Shown piece by piece: positions 8,219-16,768 of a stretch of 64,000 bases of DNA. Position 1 is the stretch's first letter; the number at the start of each line of letters is the position of its first letter. The notes beneath the pieces are model-generated. The model was given only the letters and a program-made list of their open reading frames with translations. It did not search any database and was not told where the DNA came from. The position numbers were made by a program, and so were the translations under genes. The stretch is from Pseudarthrobacter sp. NS4. GTDB taxonomy: Bacteria; Actinomycetota; Actinomycetes; Actinomycetales; Micrococcaceae. The stretch lies in contig NZ_CP103288.1 of assembly GCF_024758005.1 (NCBI RefSeq), positions 1,922,001-1,986,000 of the forward strand. The letters run 5' to 3'.

Positions 8219-8796
8219 GCCGGCGCGATGGGAAAGCCACGCCCCTGCGGCACCGTCCCAGCCGGGCTGTTCCTGCTCTGATCCTGGGAACGCTGCTGTT
8301 GGCCGCCGGCGTGGCAATGGTATGGGCGGCGCTGGCCCGACTGTCCACGGGTTCGTGGCCGGTGTTTCTGGCCGGACCCCGGAACTGGCTGACCGGCTTG
8401 ACCTGGAACGATCCGGAAGTCTGGGCCGTCGGCGCTGCGTCGGCGGTCGTGGGACTGGTCCTGCTGGCGGCAGCACTGGTTCCGGGCCGCTTTAACGCCT
8501 TGCGGCTGCGGGTGCCCGGGGACGAGGGACAAGTCCCGGTGGCAGGTACCCAGGAGATTGTCATGACGCGGCGGGCCGTTGCGCGGTACGCGGCTACCCA
8601 TTGTGAAGACGTCGACGGCGTCCGTTCGGCGTCGGCCACGGCCTCGGCACGCGCGGTCCATCTGAACGTGACCACGGCTCTGCAGCAAACACGGGAGCTG
8701 CGCGGCCGTGTCATTGCCCAGGTCAGGGCTCAACTGGCCGGTGCCGGGCTCAACCCGGTCCCAAAGATCACGGTGTCCGTCCGGTCCAAGGAATGA
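8215..8796 (+). CDS. DUF6286-like membrane protein of the Asp23 operon
   Basis: 193 residues. A basic N-terminus, a first membrane helix at about 19-43, a second at about 70-90, then a soluble C-terminal domain of about 100 residues (TRRAVARYAATHCEDVDGV, a helix RGRVIAQVRAQLAG, final strand PKITVSVRS). The C-terminal fold resembles the soluble domain of AmaP and Asp23 itself, a feature of DUF6286-type proteins found in actinobacterial asp23 operons. It likely presents an Asp23-like domain on the inner face of the membrane. Assignment to DUF6286 is from memory of domain layout. Confidence 0.68.
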   Translation: MSRRDGKATPLRHRPSRAVPALILGTLLLAAGVAMVWAALARLSTGSWPVFLAGPRNWLTGLTWNDPEVWAVGAASAVVGLVLLAAALVPGRFNALRLRVPGDEGQVPVAGTQEIVMTRRAVARYAATHCEDVDGVRSASATASARAVHLNVTTALQQTRELRGRVIAQVRAQLAGAGLNPVPKITVSVRSKE

Positions 8797-8827
8797 CCGC
8801 GGCCGCATCCCGGAAAGAAGGCACCCC

Positions 8828-9448
8828 ATGCGACAACACGCCGGAGCCCTGAACCGCACCTGTCTGGTCATCCTTGGCATTCTCGCCCTGGCCGCCGGAG
8901 TCCTGATACTGCTGATCGCCAACGGAACGCTGCACACCATGAACCCCGCAACGGTGACTGCAGAGAGTCCCGTCGTGACAGGGAACCTGCACACCATCTT
9001 CAGCTCTGCCTTTGCTCAAGCCAGTGTCTTGGTGGCCGGGGTTGTCATGGGCGCCCTGGGGTTGTCGTGGATCCTGGCACAAATTCCACGAAGGAATCCC
9101 GCCGAGAGGTACCGGCTGCATCAGGACCCCGCCGCCGGAACCACGCTCTGTGATACCTCGGTGCTGGGCTCCGCGGTGGAAAACCAGATCAATACCCTGC
9201 CCGGGGTTGTCGGTTCCTCAGCACTGCTACGCGGCACCGCCATGGAACCGGATCTAACGATAAAAGTCACGGTCAACAACCGCGCCGACATCCAAGACGT
9301 CCTCCACAACATCAACACCAGGGTCATTCCGGACCTCTCCACGGCCTTGGAAACACCACTGCGGAGGACAGGAATCCAGCTCGAGGTCAGTGGCCGCAAC
9401 GCCATTTCCGGCACCACCGTACAGACCACCGGCACCGTCATCTACTAG
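8828..9448 (+). CDS. amaP: Alkaline shock response membrane anchor protein AmaP
   Basis: 206 residues. Two membrane helices at about 10-30 and 60-80 flank a short external loop, and a soluble C-terminal domain follows (LGSAVENQINTLPGV, then PDLTIKVTVNNRADIQDVL and GIQLEVSGRN). This matches AmaP, which tethers Asp23 to the membrane. AAGAAGG six bases before the ATG at 8828 supports the start. It closes the asp23 operon. Its stop lies two to three bases from where homology to an antisense lsr2 fragment ends. Confidence 0.82.
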   Translation: MRQHAGALNRTCLVILGILALAAGVLILLIANGTLHTMNPATVTAESPVVTGNLHTIFSSAFAQASVLVAGVVMGALGLSWILAQIPRRNPAERYRLHQDPAAGTTLCDTSVLGSAVENQINTLPGVVGSSALLRGTAMEPDLTIKVTVNNRADIQDVLHNINTRVIPDLSTALETPLRRTGIQLEVSGRNAISGTTVQTTGTVIY

Positions 9449-9450
9449 GA

Positions 9451-9646
9451 ACAAGCCGCGCGGGCGGGGACGGAGGATTTTCCGGCCGGCATCCATGTAT
9501 GGGCGGAGGACCGACCGGAGTTCTTCGGCATGGGCGCTGTTGAGATCAATTTCGGAGGAGCTGTCATCAAGGGCGAAGTTCAACGTCTCTTCGGCTTCGC
9601 TGCCGTCAAGGTCATCTTCAACAACCGTGATTGTCTTGGTTGCCAC
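9451..9646 (-). pseudogene. lsr2: Truncated lsr2 (N-terminal dimerisation domain only)
   Basis: From a GTG at 9646 the frame encodes TKTITVVEDDLDGSEAEETL, then a segment like SEIDLNSAHAEELRSVLRPYMDAGRKI. This is the Lsr2 N-terminal domain, which dimerises. After about 65 residues similarity stops at 9451 and the frame runs antisense through the end of amaP to 9254. The C-terminal DNA-binding domain with its R-G-R minor-groove motif is missing, and I see no ribosome-binding site. Lsr2 is the actinobacterial xenogeneic silencer; a protein with only this domain could poison a full-length Lsr2 by forming mixed dimers, but decay is the simpler reading. Confidence 0.75.
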
Positions 9647-9907
9647 AAGACACTATCAGCGACCCTGGGGCCCAGGACCTTATTAGCAGTTGATACCGAG
9701 AGAAGGTCCCTCGCGGTCCTCGCCACGGGCGGCGCCGAAATAGTTCGCCGACATAGTTATAGGGCAGTGGTGGCCAAGTCGGGAATGTCCCGGTTCCAAG
9801 GAAGTGGGACACTGTCATTCGTCTGGCCTGGCGGCTGTTGGGGGGCCTTCACCGTGCAATAAATCGTTCGAGGTGACGCGGGGCGGGGGAGTTCCTACGA
9901 TTAGCTC

Positions 9908-10645
9908 ATGGAATCGCCGGGGCACGCCGAGCACATCATCAGCCTGCACCAGCTGGTGGCAGACAGTGCTGATATTCAAACGGTCTTGAAGGGCCTGACC
10001 GGTTTCGCTGCAGATGCGATCAGCAAGGCAGCCGGCGAAAGGATCGACTGTGCGCTGACCTTGCGCCGGCGCAAACGGACCGCCACCGTGGCGGGTAGCA
10101 GCGACAAGGCCGTCATGCTTGACCACGTCGAACAAAGCCTTGCCCAGGGTCCCTGCCTGGACGCCTTGAACGTGGGCCGCCCGGTCCTGCTGGATGATGT
10201 AGCAACAGACAAGAACTGGCCCAGGTACAGCCGGGCCTTGGCGGCAGAGGGGTGCCGCAGCGCCCTTGGCGTGCCCATGGACCTGGGGAAAACAGCTGAG
10301 GCGGTGCTGAATTTTTTCGCTCCCACCGCCGGCGTGTTCACTGACACTGTCATCAAGGAAGCCGAAGGGTTCGCGCACGTGGCCGGCAGTACCCTGCGCC
10401 TGGCGATCCGGATCGAGACCGCTGAACAGCTCAACGCGGACCTGAAAACCGCCATGGCCACCAGGACCATCATCGATGCCGCATGCGGCGTCATCATGGC
10501 ACAGAACCGTTGCAGCCATGACGATGCATTCAAACTGCTTGCCAAAGCCTCCAGCCACCGGAACCAAAAACTCCACCACGTCGCAGCAGATATCATCGCC
10601 CGCCTCGGAGTCACCCCCGACCAGCCCCTGCGCTTTGATGACTGA
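9908..10645 (+). CDS. GAF and ANTAR domain transcription antitermination regulator
   Basis: 245 residues. A GAF sensor domain at about 20-165 (segments LAQGPCLDALNVGRPVLLDD and GCRSALGVPMDL) is followed by an ANTAR RNA-binding domain at about 175-235 (LKTAMATRTIIDAACGVIMA, then DDAFKLLAKASSHRN), including the conserved alanines and the AxGxIMA-like core. ANTAR proteins bind paired hairpins in nascent RNA and block termination. This layout is common in Arthrobacter and mycobacteria, usually with unknown targets. No adjacent operon is an obvious target. Confidence 0.9.
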   Translation: MESPGHAEHIISLHQLVADSADIQTVLKGLTGFAADAISKAAGERIDCALTLRRRKRTATVAGSSDKAVMLDHVEQSLAQGPCLDALNVGRPVLLDDVATDKNWPRYSRALAAEGCRSALGVPMDLGKTAEAVLNFFAPTAGVFTDTVIKEAEGFAHVAGSTLRLAIRIETAEQLNADLKTAMATRTIIDAACGVIMAQNRCSHDDAFKLLAKASSHRNQKLHHVAADIIARLGVTPDQPLRFDD

Positions 10646-10884
10646 CAACCGCGTCTCCATTCCCGGTCCTGCCGTATTCTAAGGGTCCGCCGCATGGACT
10701 AGTTCAGGGTGATGTCATGGCTGTCCAGCCGGCGCCGGGCGGTTTGGGGGACCAACCGGTGCCGGCCGGACGGCAAAAGAGTAGCCACAGCATGGTGCGC
10801 CTTATCTGCACGAGGGACAGGTTCCCGGTTCGGTCGGGGCCGTGAAAGCTCCATGTGCCGTAGGTGGGTTATTAGCCTAGGTCT

Positions 10885-10890
10885 TATGAT
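10885..10890 (+). promoter_or_regulatory. Candidate -10 element for a leaderless marR transcript
   Basis: TATGAT lies six bases before the ATG at 10897 and no Shine-Dalgarno sequence precedes that ATG. Transcription would then start at or next to the A of the ATG, giving a leaderless mRNA, which is frequent in actinobacteria. No convincing -35 was found. Confidence 0.45.
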
Positions 10891-10896
10891 TCACTA

Positions 10897-11340
10897 ATGC
10901 CTGACATGGATTCATGGCCGACCGGCCGCCTGTTATCAACAGCGGCCAGACTGGTCGAACATTCCTGGAACGAGAAGCTGGCCGGTGCCGGCCTCACCCA
11001 TGCCGGGGTGATAGCCCTTGATGTCCTCTCGGCAGCCGAGGAGCCCATGAGCCAGGCGATGATTGCCCAAAAGGTCCGTGTGCAGAACCAGACAATGGGT
11101 AAAACCTTGTCCCGCCTGGAGGCCTGGGGCTACATCCGCCGCCAGCCCAGCCCTTCTGACCGCAGAAGCCAGGTTGTCTCCATCACCGACGTCGGCGCCC
11201 GGGTGATCAACGAGGCCCGTGAAGTGGACCGCACGGTATTGACACGCGTGCCAGTGGATGGGGAAAAGCTACGCAAGGAACTGCAAACCATCGTGCTCCT
11301 ACTCGCCTCTGGAGCCAAGGAACCGCCGGGTGACCGGTAG
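10897..11340 (+). CDS. MarR family transcriptional regulator
   Basis: 147 residues, typical MarR length. The winged helix runs from about residue 35 to 100: GVIALDVLSAAEEPMSQAMI, the recognition helix region VRVQNQTMGKTLSRLEAWGYI, and the wing RRQPSPSDRRSQVVSITDVG with the family's D-x-R-S signature. Such proteins usually repress stress or efflux genes and respond to phenolic ligands. No divergent gene is adjacent, so its target is not evident here. Confidence 0.9.
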   Translation: MPDMDSWPTGRLLSTAARLVEHSWNEKLAGAGLTHAGVIALDVLSAAEEPMSQAMIAQKVRVQNQTMGKTLSRLEAWGYIRRQPSPSDRRSQVVSITDVGARVINEAREVDRTVLTRVPVDGEKLRKELQTIVLLLASGAKEPPGDR

Positions 11341-11587
11341 ATGATGCGCGACTACCTTTCTTCTGCTGGTCACGGGGACGGAGTAGGCGTACCTGTCGGT
11401 AGGTATGAGCGGTAGGCATCAAGAGCGCGGCCGAGTACGGGTATGTCAACTTTGGTACTGGCGGTCCCGGCCTTGACCCGCCCTGAGCTGCATGTTGTCG
11501 AACCCGAGACCGCCCCCGGCCTTGTCCGTCAATCTTTCCGGTGCCCATTCACGCGTTCGGCATGTCGCTCCCCGCCGTTAGCTTAAT

Positions 11588-11791
11588 TCAGAGGGGGCGG
11601 ATGTTTTCCGCCTGAGGACCCTTCTGGCCTTGGACGAGGTCGTACTCGACTTTTTGGTTCTCCTCCAGTGAACGGTAGCCGCCGGAAGAGATCGCGGAGT
11701 AATGGGCAAACACATCCCCGGAACCATCGTCAGGGGCGATAAAACCGAAGCCCTTTTCCGCGTTAAACCACTTCACTGTGCCTGTTGCCAT
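11588..11791 (-). CDS. cspA: Cold-shock protein CspA family
   Basis: 67 residues, the standard CSD size. The RNP1 and RNP2 motifs are present as [19 protein letters not shown] and DVFAHYSAI. Nucleic-acid chaperone that melts mRNA structures. The ATG at 11791 is preferred over one three codons upstream because GGGTGG lies six bases before it and MATGTVKWF is the usual start. The 249 bases on its downstream side up to 11340 hold no gene I can support. Confidence 0.95.
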   Translation of the reverse strand: MATGTVKWFNAEKGFGFIAPDDGSGDVFAHYSAISSGGYRSLEENQKVEYDLVQGQKGPQAENIRPL

Positions 11792-12040
11792 GCGTGCCAC
11801 CCTATCCGACTTCTTCTAACCGCAAGCACGGGTGTACCAGCGGGCGGACATCCATATCCGCTGGTCTCCAACGTAGAGCCGCCTCTTTGCTGGGACAAGA
11901 GACACAGCAATGAATGTCACCAGCGAAACGTGATGCTGTGGGCGAGTGCGGACGGCAGTTCCTTTTCTAGCTTTTCAAGGCGCCTGCGTTCTTCATCTGA
12001 CAACGCCCTGGGGAACCTTCATGCGCACGAATGGACGAGC

Positions 12041-12334
12041 CTATGGCTGCTGATGGATAGGTGTGGTAGCCGGGTGCAGCCTTGCCAGCCGCTCATAGTG
12101 GCTGGCGACTCCGTCGCCGGGACCCTGCCCGGTGGACTATGAGTGGAGCGAGTTCGCACCGTTGGAACAACACACTGCCAGGGCCCGGGTAATGGAGTCA
12201 CCCAAGGCTGCCATGGACGTGGGCGGCGGCGATAAGGTTGGCTGCGGCGCGGTCGGTGCAGGCTGCGCGGCCGTGAACGCCGCGAGCATGACCAACGGCA
12301 GGAGCAGGAAGCGCGCAATTCTCGGCACGGCCAC
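12041..12334 (-). pseudogene. Remnant of a secreted SGNH/GDSL hydrolase
   Basis: A GTG start near 12334 leads into a signal peptide (hydrophobic core LLLPLVMLAAFTAAQPA), a Pro/Thr-rich linker and the block I catalytic motif ALGDSIT of SGNH hydrolases. A TAG interrupts at 12137-12139, after which the same frame continues with STGQGPGDGVASHYERLARL, which matches the SWSTG..SHY region of actinobacterial secreted SGNH enzymes; the TAG sits where Trp is expected. The frame ends at 12041, so most of the enzyme, including the catalytic His block, is gone. It is followed by about 240 bases without a gene, up to cspA. Confidence 0.7.
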
Positions 12335-12643
12335 CTCCCTTTTGTGGGCCAGCGGTCCACATCGACAACTCGCTTTGTCAGCCTTGCCGACCCGTACAAG
12401 CCGACGCTATGTCCCCGTTCCTGCCCATGTCCAGCTTCACGGGACCTGCTTGGCATAGCGGTTGCCTGTTTGCCGGGAAAACCGAGCGCGGCACGGTCAC
12501 GGCCGGCAGCGGTGGGATGCGTCCCTCTTTGTCCCACCGGGAGTGTCCCGCTTCTGAGGTCATGGAACGGTTTCGAGAGGGCCTGTTTCTGCTGCGCTGC
12601 CCGCCGTAGGCTATGGGCATCCATCACAGCCCAGGAGGTATTC
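12335..12643. other. Intergenic region
   Basis: About 309 bases between the divergent SGNH remnant and the next gene. No supported ORF. An AGGAGG at 12632-12637 is the ribosome-binding site of the gene starting at 12644. Confidence 0.45.
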
Positions 12644-13126
12644 ATGCGCACGGCAAAAGCTATGACCGAAACCGAGCAGGTCCATCGTCTTTCTGAGAAC
12701 CTCATGACCCACCTGGCTAAGGGCAGGGAATGGGCAACCCCTGGGGCGCAGGCTGCACTGCAAAGAGCGGTGGCCGGGCTTGATACAGGGATTGAAACGG
12801 CATCTCCGCGCGTGCAGGAGCTTTTGCGGCACCTCGCTGATGAGCTGGCGGGCGGGGTGGAAACACTGACTCCGCGGGTCCAGGAACGTCTGAAGCGGGT
12901 CGCACCGCAAGCCGCTGTTGTCATCGTGGATCCCGGTCCGGCTGAGACTGGACGGCCGGCGTCGCGGAAGGTGTGGTGGATCGCCGGTCTGCTGGCAATC
13001 GTCGGGTTGGGGGCGTGGCGCTCCTTGCGGACGCCTGCTGTAGAGCCCATGCCCACGGCACCTGCACAGGAACCCGTCGCCACGGAAGTCGATGCTGATC
13101 CGGACCTTGCCGCGGGCCGTATATAA
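12644..13126 (+). CDS. Hypothetical single-pass membrane protein
   Basis: 160 residues. The N-terminal 95 residues are soluble and amphipathic, with three similar helical segments (TPGAQAALQRAVAGLD, SPRVQELLRHLADELA, TPRVQERLKRVAP) that look like an internal repeat of about 25 residues. A membrane helix follows at about 112-128 (VWWIAGLLAIVGLGAW), then a Pro/Ala-rich tail. Probably tail-anchored with the helices in the cytoplasm. AGGAGG lies six bases before the ATG. Function unknown. Confidence 0.7.
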   Translation: MRTAKAMTETEQVHRLSENLMTHLAKGREWATPGAQAALQRAVAGLDTGIETASPRVQELLRHLADELAGGVETLTPRVQERLKRVAPQAAVVIVDPGPAETGRPASRKVWWIAGLLAIVGLGAWRSLRTPAVEPMPTAPAQEPVATEVDADPDLAAGRI

Positions 13127-13284
13127 AGGAAAAACATCTACTTGATCGCCACGTCGTAGTTTCGTCCAGTTGGGGACCGGTTCTCCTTGGTGAATTGGCA
13201 TGGCCATCCTTTATTGTGCTGACCGGACGGTGCAGCGGACTGGTTCTTACGTCGCGGTTGGGAGCTTTCCGGGACAAGCGAGAA

Positions 13285-13308
13285 GGCGGGTTGAGAGTTC
13301 AACCCGCC
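13285..13308 (-). terminator. Hairpin terminator after the MatC-like carrier
   Basis: A perfect 10-bp stem (13285-13294 with 13299-13308) with a 4-base loop, just past the stop of the minus-strand carrier gene at 13332. On the minus strand the stem is followed by TTCT. Confidence 0.7.
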
Positions 13309-13331
13309 CTCTTCACGTGTCATCGAGGAGG

Positions 13332-14603
13332 TTAGATTACGACGAACAGGAGCCAGGCCAGCAGGGGTGCTGCGACGATCATGGACATTCCCCAGATCAT
13401 CATGCCGCGGAAGGTTTTTTCGCGTTTTTCTTCTTCAGTGTTGGCAACGACCAGTGCGCCGCCCGTAGAGAAGGGGCTGGAATCAACGGCCGAGGCGGCG
13501 ATGCAGAGCGCGATCACGAAGCCCAGAACGCCTACGGAACCGGTGATGAGCAGTGGGGCTGCCAGAGGGACGAGCACGACGAACATCGCGTTGGTGGAGG
13601 CGAAGGCCGATACCACGCCTGCCACGACCAGCATCATGAGCGCGGCGAGGAGGGGTGTGCCGATGCCGGCGACGGAGTTGGCGAGTTCTTTGATGACGCC
13701 GGCGCTTTCCAGCATGCTGATGTAGGTGACGATGCCGCCGATCAGGAGGATGACGTTCCAGCCGATGTGCCCGAGGGCTTCCTTGGAGTGCTGGGGGTAC
13801 AGTGCCGAAAGGGTCACGGCGGCGGCGAGGGCGAGGAATCCGACGTCGAGCTTGAAGCCAAGGGCGCCCACGAGGATGCTGACCATCAGAACCAGGGTGA
13901 CGATTTTCTGGCCGGTCCACGTTGCGGTTTTCACGATGGTTGCGGTGCCGCCCCCAAGGTATGAGGTGGTGGGATCAGCGGTCTCCTCTTCGCGTCCGCG
14001 GCGCATCAGCTCGGGTCCTCCCAGCAGAATGAACGCCACGGCGTTGATGACTACGTTGGCGATGAAGGTCCAGAGGAAGAGCTGGCCGGCATCTACCGAG
14101 ATCCCGATTTTCTCGAGAACGCCGTCGACGATGTTGTAGTAGACGGCGATGGGGGAGAATCCGCCGGCGTTGGTGCCGTTGATGATGCACAGGCCCACGA
14201 GCAGCGGGCTGATCCTGTAGCGCTGGGCGAAGGCAAGACCCACGGGGATGAGGATGGCGTTGGTGGCTGCGGAGAGCGCGCCGGATCCGGTGATGATGGC
14301 GGCGAGGATGAAGAACACCCACGGGACAAGGGCGACGCGTCCCCGAACAGCTCCCACAGCTCTTCCAACGATTTGGTCGATGGTGCCGTTGGCCCGGGCC
14401 ACGCCGAAGAGGTAGGTCACGCCCAACAGTGTGATCAGCAGGCTGCCCGGGAAGCCGGAGGCGATTCCGGAGGCTGTCTGGCCGAAGTACAGTACGCCGA
14501 GGAGGAAGGCGACAACGAGGGCGACGGCGCCCATGTTGATTTTGCGCCACATTGAGAGGCCGAAGATGAGGACAAGGCCGGAAACGGCCACGAGTTCTTG
14601 CAT
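13332..14603 (-). CDS. MatC-like dicarboxylate (malonate) carrier, SLC13/ion transporter superfamily
   Basis: 423 residues with about eleven hydrophobic segments. The pattern ITGSGALSAATNAILIPVG, the NGTNAGGFSPIAVYYN loop and a second half ending in ASAVDSSPFSTGGALV resemble the MatC and related SLC13 dicarboxylate permeases, in which two re-entrant hairpins carry SNT-type motifs. The substrate is therefore probably a C3-C4 dicarboxylate, with malonate suggested by the MatC N-terminal domain. The ATG at 14603 has GGAGAT ten bases upstream. The regulator gene immediately upstream appears broken, so control may be altered. Confidence 0.78.
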   Translation of the reverse strand: MQELVAVSGLVLIFGLSMWRKINMGAVALVVAFLLGVLYFGQTASGIASGFPGSLLITLLGVTYLFGVARANGTIDQIVGRAVGAVRGRVALVPWVFFILAAIITGSGALSAATNAILIPVGLAFAQRYRISPLLVGLCIINGTNAGGFSPIAVYYNIVDGVLEKIGISVDAGQLFLWTFIANVVINAVAFILLGGPELMRRGREEETADPTTSYLGGGTATIVKTATWTGQKIVTLVLMVSILVGALGFKLDVGFLALAAAVTLSALYPQHSKEALGHIGWNVILLIGGIVTYISMLESAGVIKELANSVAGIGTPLLAALMMLVVAGVVSAFASTNAMFVVLVPLAAPLLITGSVGVLGFVIALCIAASAVDSSPFSTGGALVVANTEEEKREKTFRGMMIWGMSMIVAAPLLAWLLFVVI

Positions 14604-14606
14604 GGC

Positions 14607-15340
14607 TTAGTTGATCTCCACTTGGTAATCGGAATGATGATGCCAGCCCATAGGACTCGCGGTACTCGGCGACGTCGCCGGTATGAGTGCGTGCGGTGCG
14701 GTTGATTCTGACGAGGGGATCCCCGCCTTCGCAGTTCAAAAGTGCGGCCTGGTCGTCGGTGGCCTGGGTGACCGAAAGTTCCTTGGTTGCCGAGCCGATG
14801 ATGAGCCCGATCCGGTTTTCGTATTCCGGATACAGCAGGTTGCCGAGTTCATTGAGGTTAATGTCAGCGATCGGCTGAAACTGCGGCAGCGGGAGCCAGA
14901 TGTCTTCGACCAGGAAAGGGGTGTCCTGCCACAAACGAAGACGGTGCAGGTGCAAGATCGGGGAATGTTTCGGGATGTTCAGGGCTGCTGCGACGTGGGT
15001 GGGCGCGTCCTGCGTGTTCCGTTCGAGGATGCGGCTGCCGGGGGTTTGTCCGGTTCCTCCCTGCATTCGGAAGAAACGGAACAGGGAGTGCTGGAATGTA
15101 GCCCGACGAACATACGTGCCGCGTCCCTGGTGGCGTTCCAGGATTCCGTCAGCGGCGAGCTCCGCAAGGACTTGCCGGAGCGTTCCCACTGAGATGCCGT
15201 ACTCCTCAGCCAAGGCAGACTCGGGCGGCAGCGGTGTTGTGCTGGGCCATTCGTTTGCCCGGACGCGCCGGATCAGGTCGTCTTTGACCCAGTATCTGCA
15301 GGACTTCTGGGCGCGGGGGAGGAGCTCGTCGAGTGTGGAG
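14607..15340 (-). pseudogene. Decayed GntR/HutC-type regulator
   Basis: The frame encodes a GntR winged helix (WVKDDLIRRVRANEWP, PLPPESALAEEYGISVG, LRQVLAELAADGILERHQG) and a UTRA ligand domain (segments PILHLHRLRLWQDTPFLVEDIWLP and GDPLVRINRTART). Two faults are visible. There is no ATG, GTG or suitable start before the helix, since a TAA lies just upstream; a TTG at 15213 would lose part of the DNA-binding domain. At the 3' end a one-base shift at about 14635 replaces the expected ending YQVEIN with a long out-of-frame extension. In the correct frame the stop is at 14607, four bases before the carrier ATG, so it was the natural local regulator of matC. Confidence 0.72.
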
Positions 15341-16012
15341 TCTTATGCGCGGGACCTTCTGCGATGGTTCCGTTTTCTGTGGGGTTCTGGCAGGGAATGG
15401 GAAGGGTCCTGGCCACCTCTTCTAGACAGCCCTTGCGCTGCAGCCGGGGACCGCGACAGTCCTGCCCTGCGGGCGCCTGAAACTCGCTTCACTCAGATTC
15501 GGAGGGAGAGGGGCGAACGGCAGAATGCGAGTCATGCGTTGCTGCTAATACCGCGAGGTCCTGAATGAGCTGTTGTATCTCACGGTCACGGTCACGGTCA
15601 CGGTCTCGAGGCGGGCTTTGTGAAAGCTGGACGAATTTCCCGGGGTGAAGGAGAACAAGAGGCCGGCCTGGGGACGGCACTGCAGCCTCCTCGGGCCCAA
15701 TTGGGTCCGAAAACTCTGGTTGTCCCACACAGCCTCCCTTAACGCGTTTCTGCCGATGCTGTTCCGAGTGCGGCGGGAGGGTTTTCCTGAATCGTCATTG
15801 ATAGATCCCTTACGTCTGGAGGGATATTCCCTGCAGCAGACTTTAGTAAGGCCTTGGCTACTCTAATTTGGAGGGCTCCAACAAAAATATGCCTGTCATT
15901 TCGGTGCAGATGCACCGGATCGCCCTATGCTGCGAGAGGCGAGAGGTCATCTGGTTCGGTTCCTTCACCGCCATGACCGCCATGACCGCCGCAACCGGAA
16001 CTGTCCTGCTCA
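15341..16012. other. Intergenic region with a short tandem repeat
   Basis: About 670 bases without a supported gene. It contains four perfect copies of CACGGT at 15581-15604. Several open frames exist on both strands but lack ribosome-binding sites and recognisable domains. Confidence 0.4.
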
Positions 16013-16474
16013 TCACCGCCGCGCCGCATGTGAGAGGCCTCTATTGGGAAAGGACGGTCGGAAAGTCGATCGTTCACCGTTCCCTGAGCAGATGCCGGCC
16101 CTATCGGGTGAGACCTTTCTGTGTTTGCTTGGTGGCGCCAATTGCTGCGCGGTTTTGCGGGCGGTGGGGGCTTTGCTGTGCGTGGAGAGCGCTGCGACCG
16201 GCGGAGTTGCCTGGTTGCGGTCTGCGATAAGTCTTGCCTCCACCGCTTCCCTGTCTCCGATGTGGTCAAGGCTCCTTGCGAGGGCTTCCCTGCGTTCTGC
16301 CGAATCGTAAGTCGTCACGGCTTCGTCCGTCAGCTGTTCGGGCTGGGCGTTGTCGGCATCGACGCTTTGGCGTTGGGCTTTGTCGGCCCGTTCGGCTTCG
16401 GCGAGAAGCTGTCCGGCTTGGGCGTTGTCCCCTGCCTCATCCAGAGCTAATGGAGGGCCTCTCAAGCCGCACAC
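16013..16474 (-). CDS. Uncharacterised fragment, possibly from a plasmid relaxase tail
   Basis: The open frame covers 153 codons. Its first 95 residues are Ala/Glu/Asp-rich and helical (LALDEAGDNAQAGQLLAEA, ARSLDHIGDREAVEARLIAD) and end near NQATPPVAAL; the remainder looks non-native. The style recalls the long helical C-termini of actinobacterial TraA/MobF relaxases, but no catalytic motif is present and the assignment is weak. Its position beside a dispersed repeat, an insertion sequence and other fragments supports a mobile-DNA origin. Confidence 0.3.
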   Translation of the reverse strand: MCGLRGPPLALDEAGDNAQAGQLLAEAERADKAQRQSVDADNAQPEQLTDEAVTTYDSAERREALARSLDHIGDREAVEARLIADRNQATPPVAALSTHSKAPTARKTAQQLAPPSKHRKVSPDRAGICSGNGERSTFRPSFPNRGLSHAARR

Positions 16475-16517
16475 TGGCCAATTTAGATAGCCGATAACGG
16501 ATATTCCGTCAGCCTGC

Positions 16518-16650
16518 CTCGGCCGGCAAACCCGTGCTTGCTAATCACGGGGCCGGAACTGGTGGCGGCTTTGGTCCGTCCGTGGCTGGGGGTCAATTCG
16601 GGTTATCCACGGCTGGAAGTAGGAGCCGTTGGGGTAGCTCCCTGACAGCT
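16518..16650. repeat. Dispersed intergenic repeat 1, copy A
   Basis: About 133 bases closely matching 43249-43380 in the same orientation, with roughly 85 percent identity by eye and one or two single-base gaps. Shared core blocks include GGCCGGAACTGGTGGCG, GGTTATCCACGGCTGG (16601-16616) and GCCGTTGGGGTAGCTCCCTG. The GGTTATCCAC block resembles a DnaA box. It encodes nothing I can recognise. Confidence 0.8.
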
Positions 16651-16768
16651 GACGAAGGCGTCGCTAACCGCGGTGATGCTGCCATCTTTCATCTGTTATC
16701 AGGCACCTGCAGGGTGCTTGATTACGGAAGGCTTCAAAGTCGGGCGGGGGAGGGGCCGGCGGCGCCTG

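Noticed and set aside
9815..10660. Minus-strand frame opposite the GAF-ANTAR gene
   Set aside because: Shadow of a gene with two clear domains; no own start signal.
13975..14606. Long C-terminal extension of the GntR regulator into the carrier gene
   Set aside because: It arises from the frameshift; the sequence is out of frame with the carrier gene and has no domain, and the other frame gives a normal GntR ending.
15581..15604. CACGGT tandem repeat as a regulatory array
   Set aside because: Only four units, not near a start codon; treated as a simple microsatellite.
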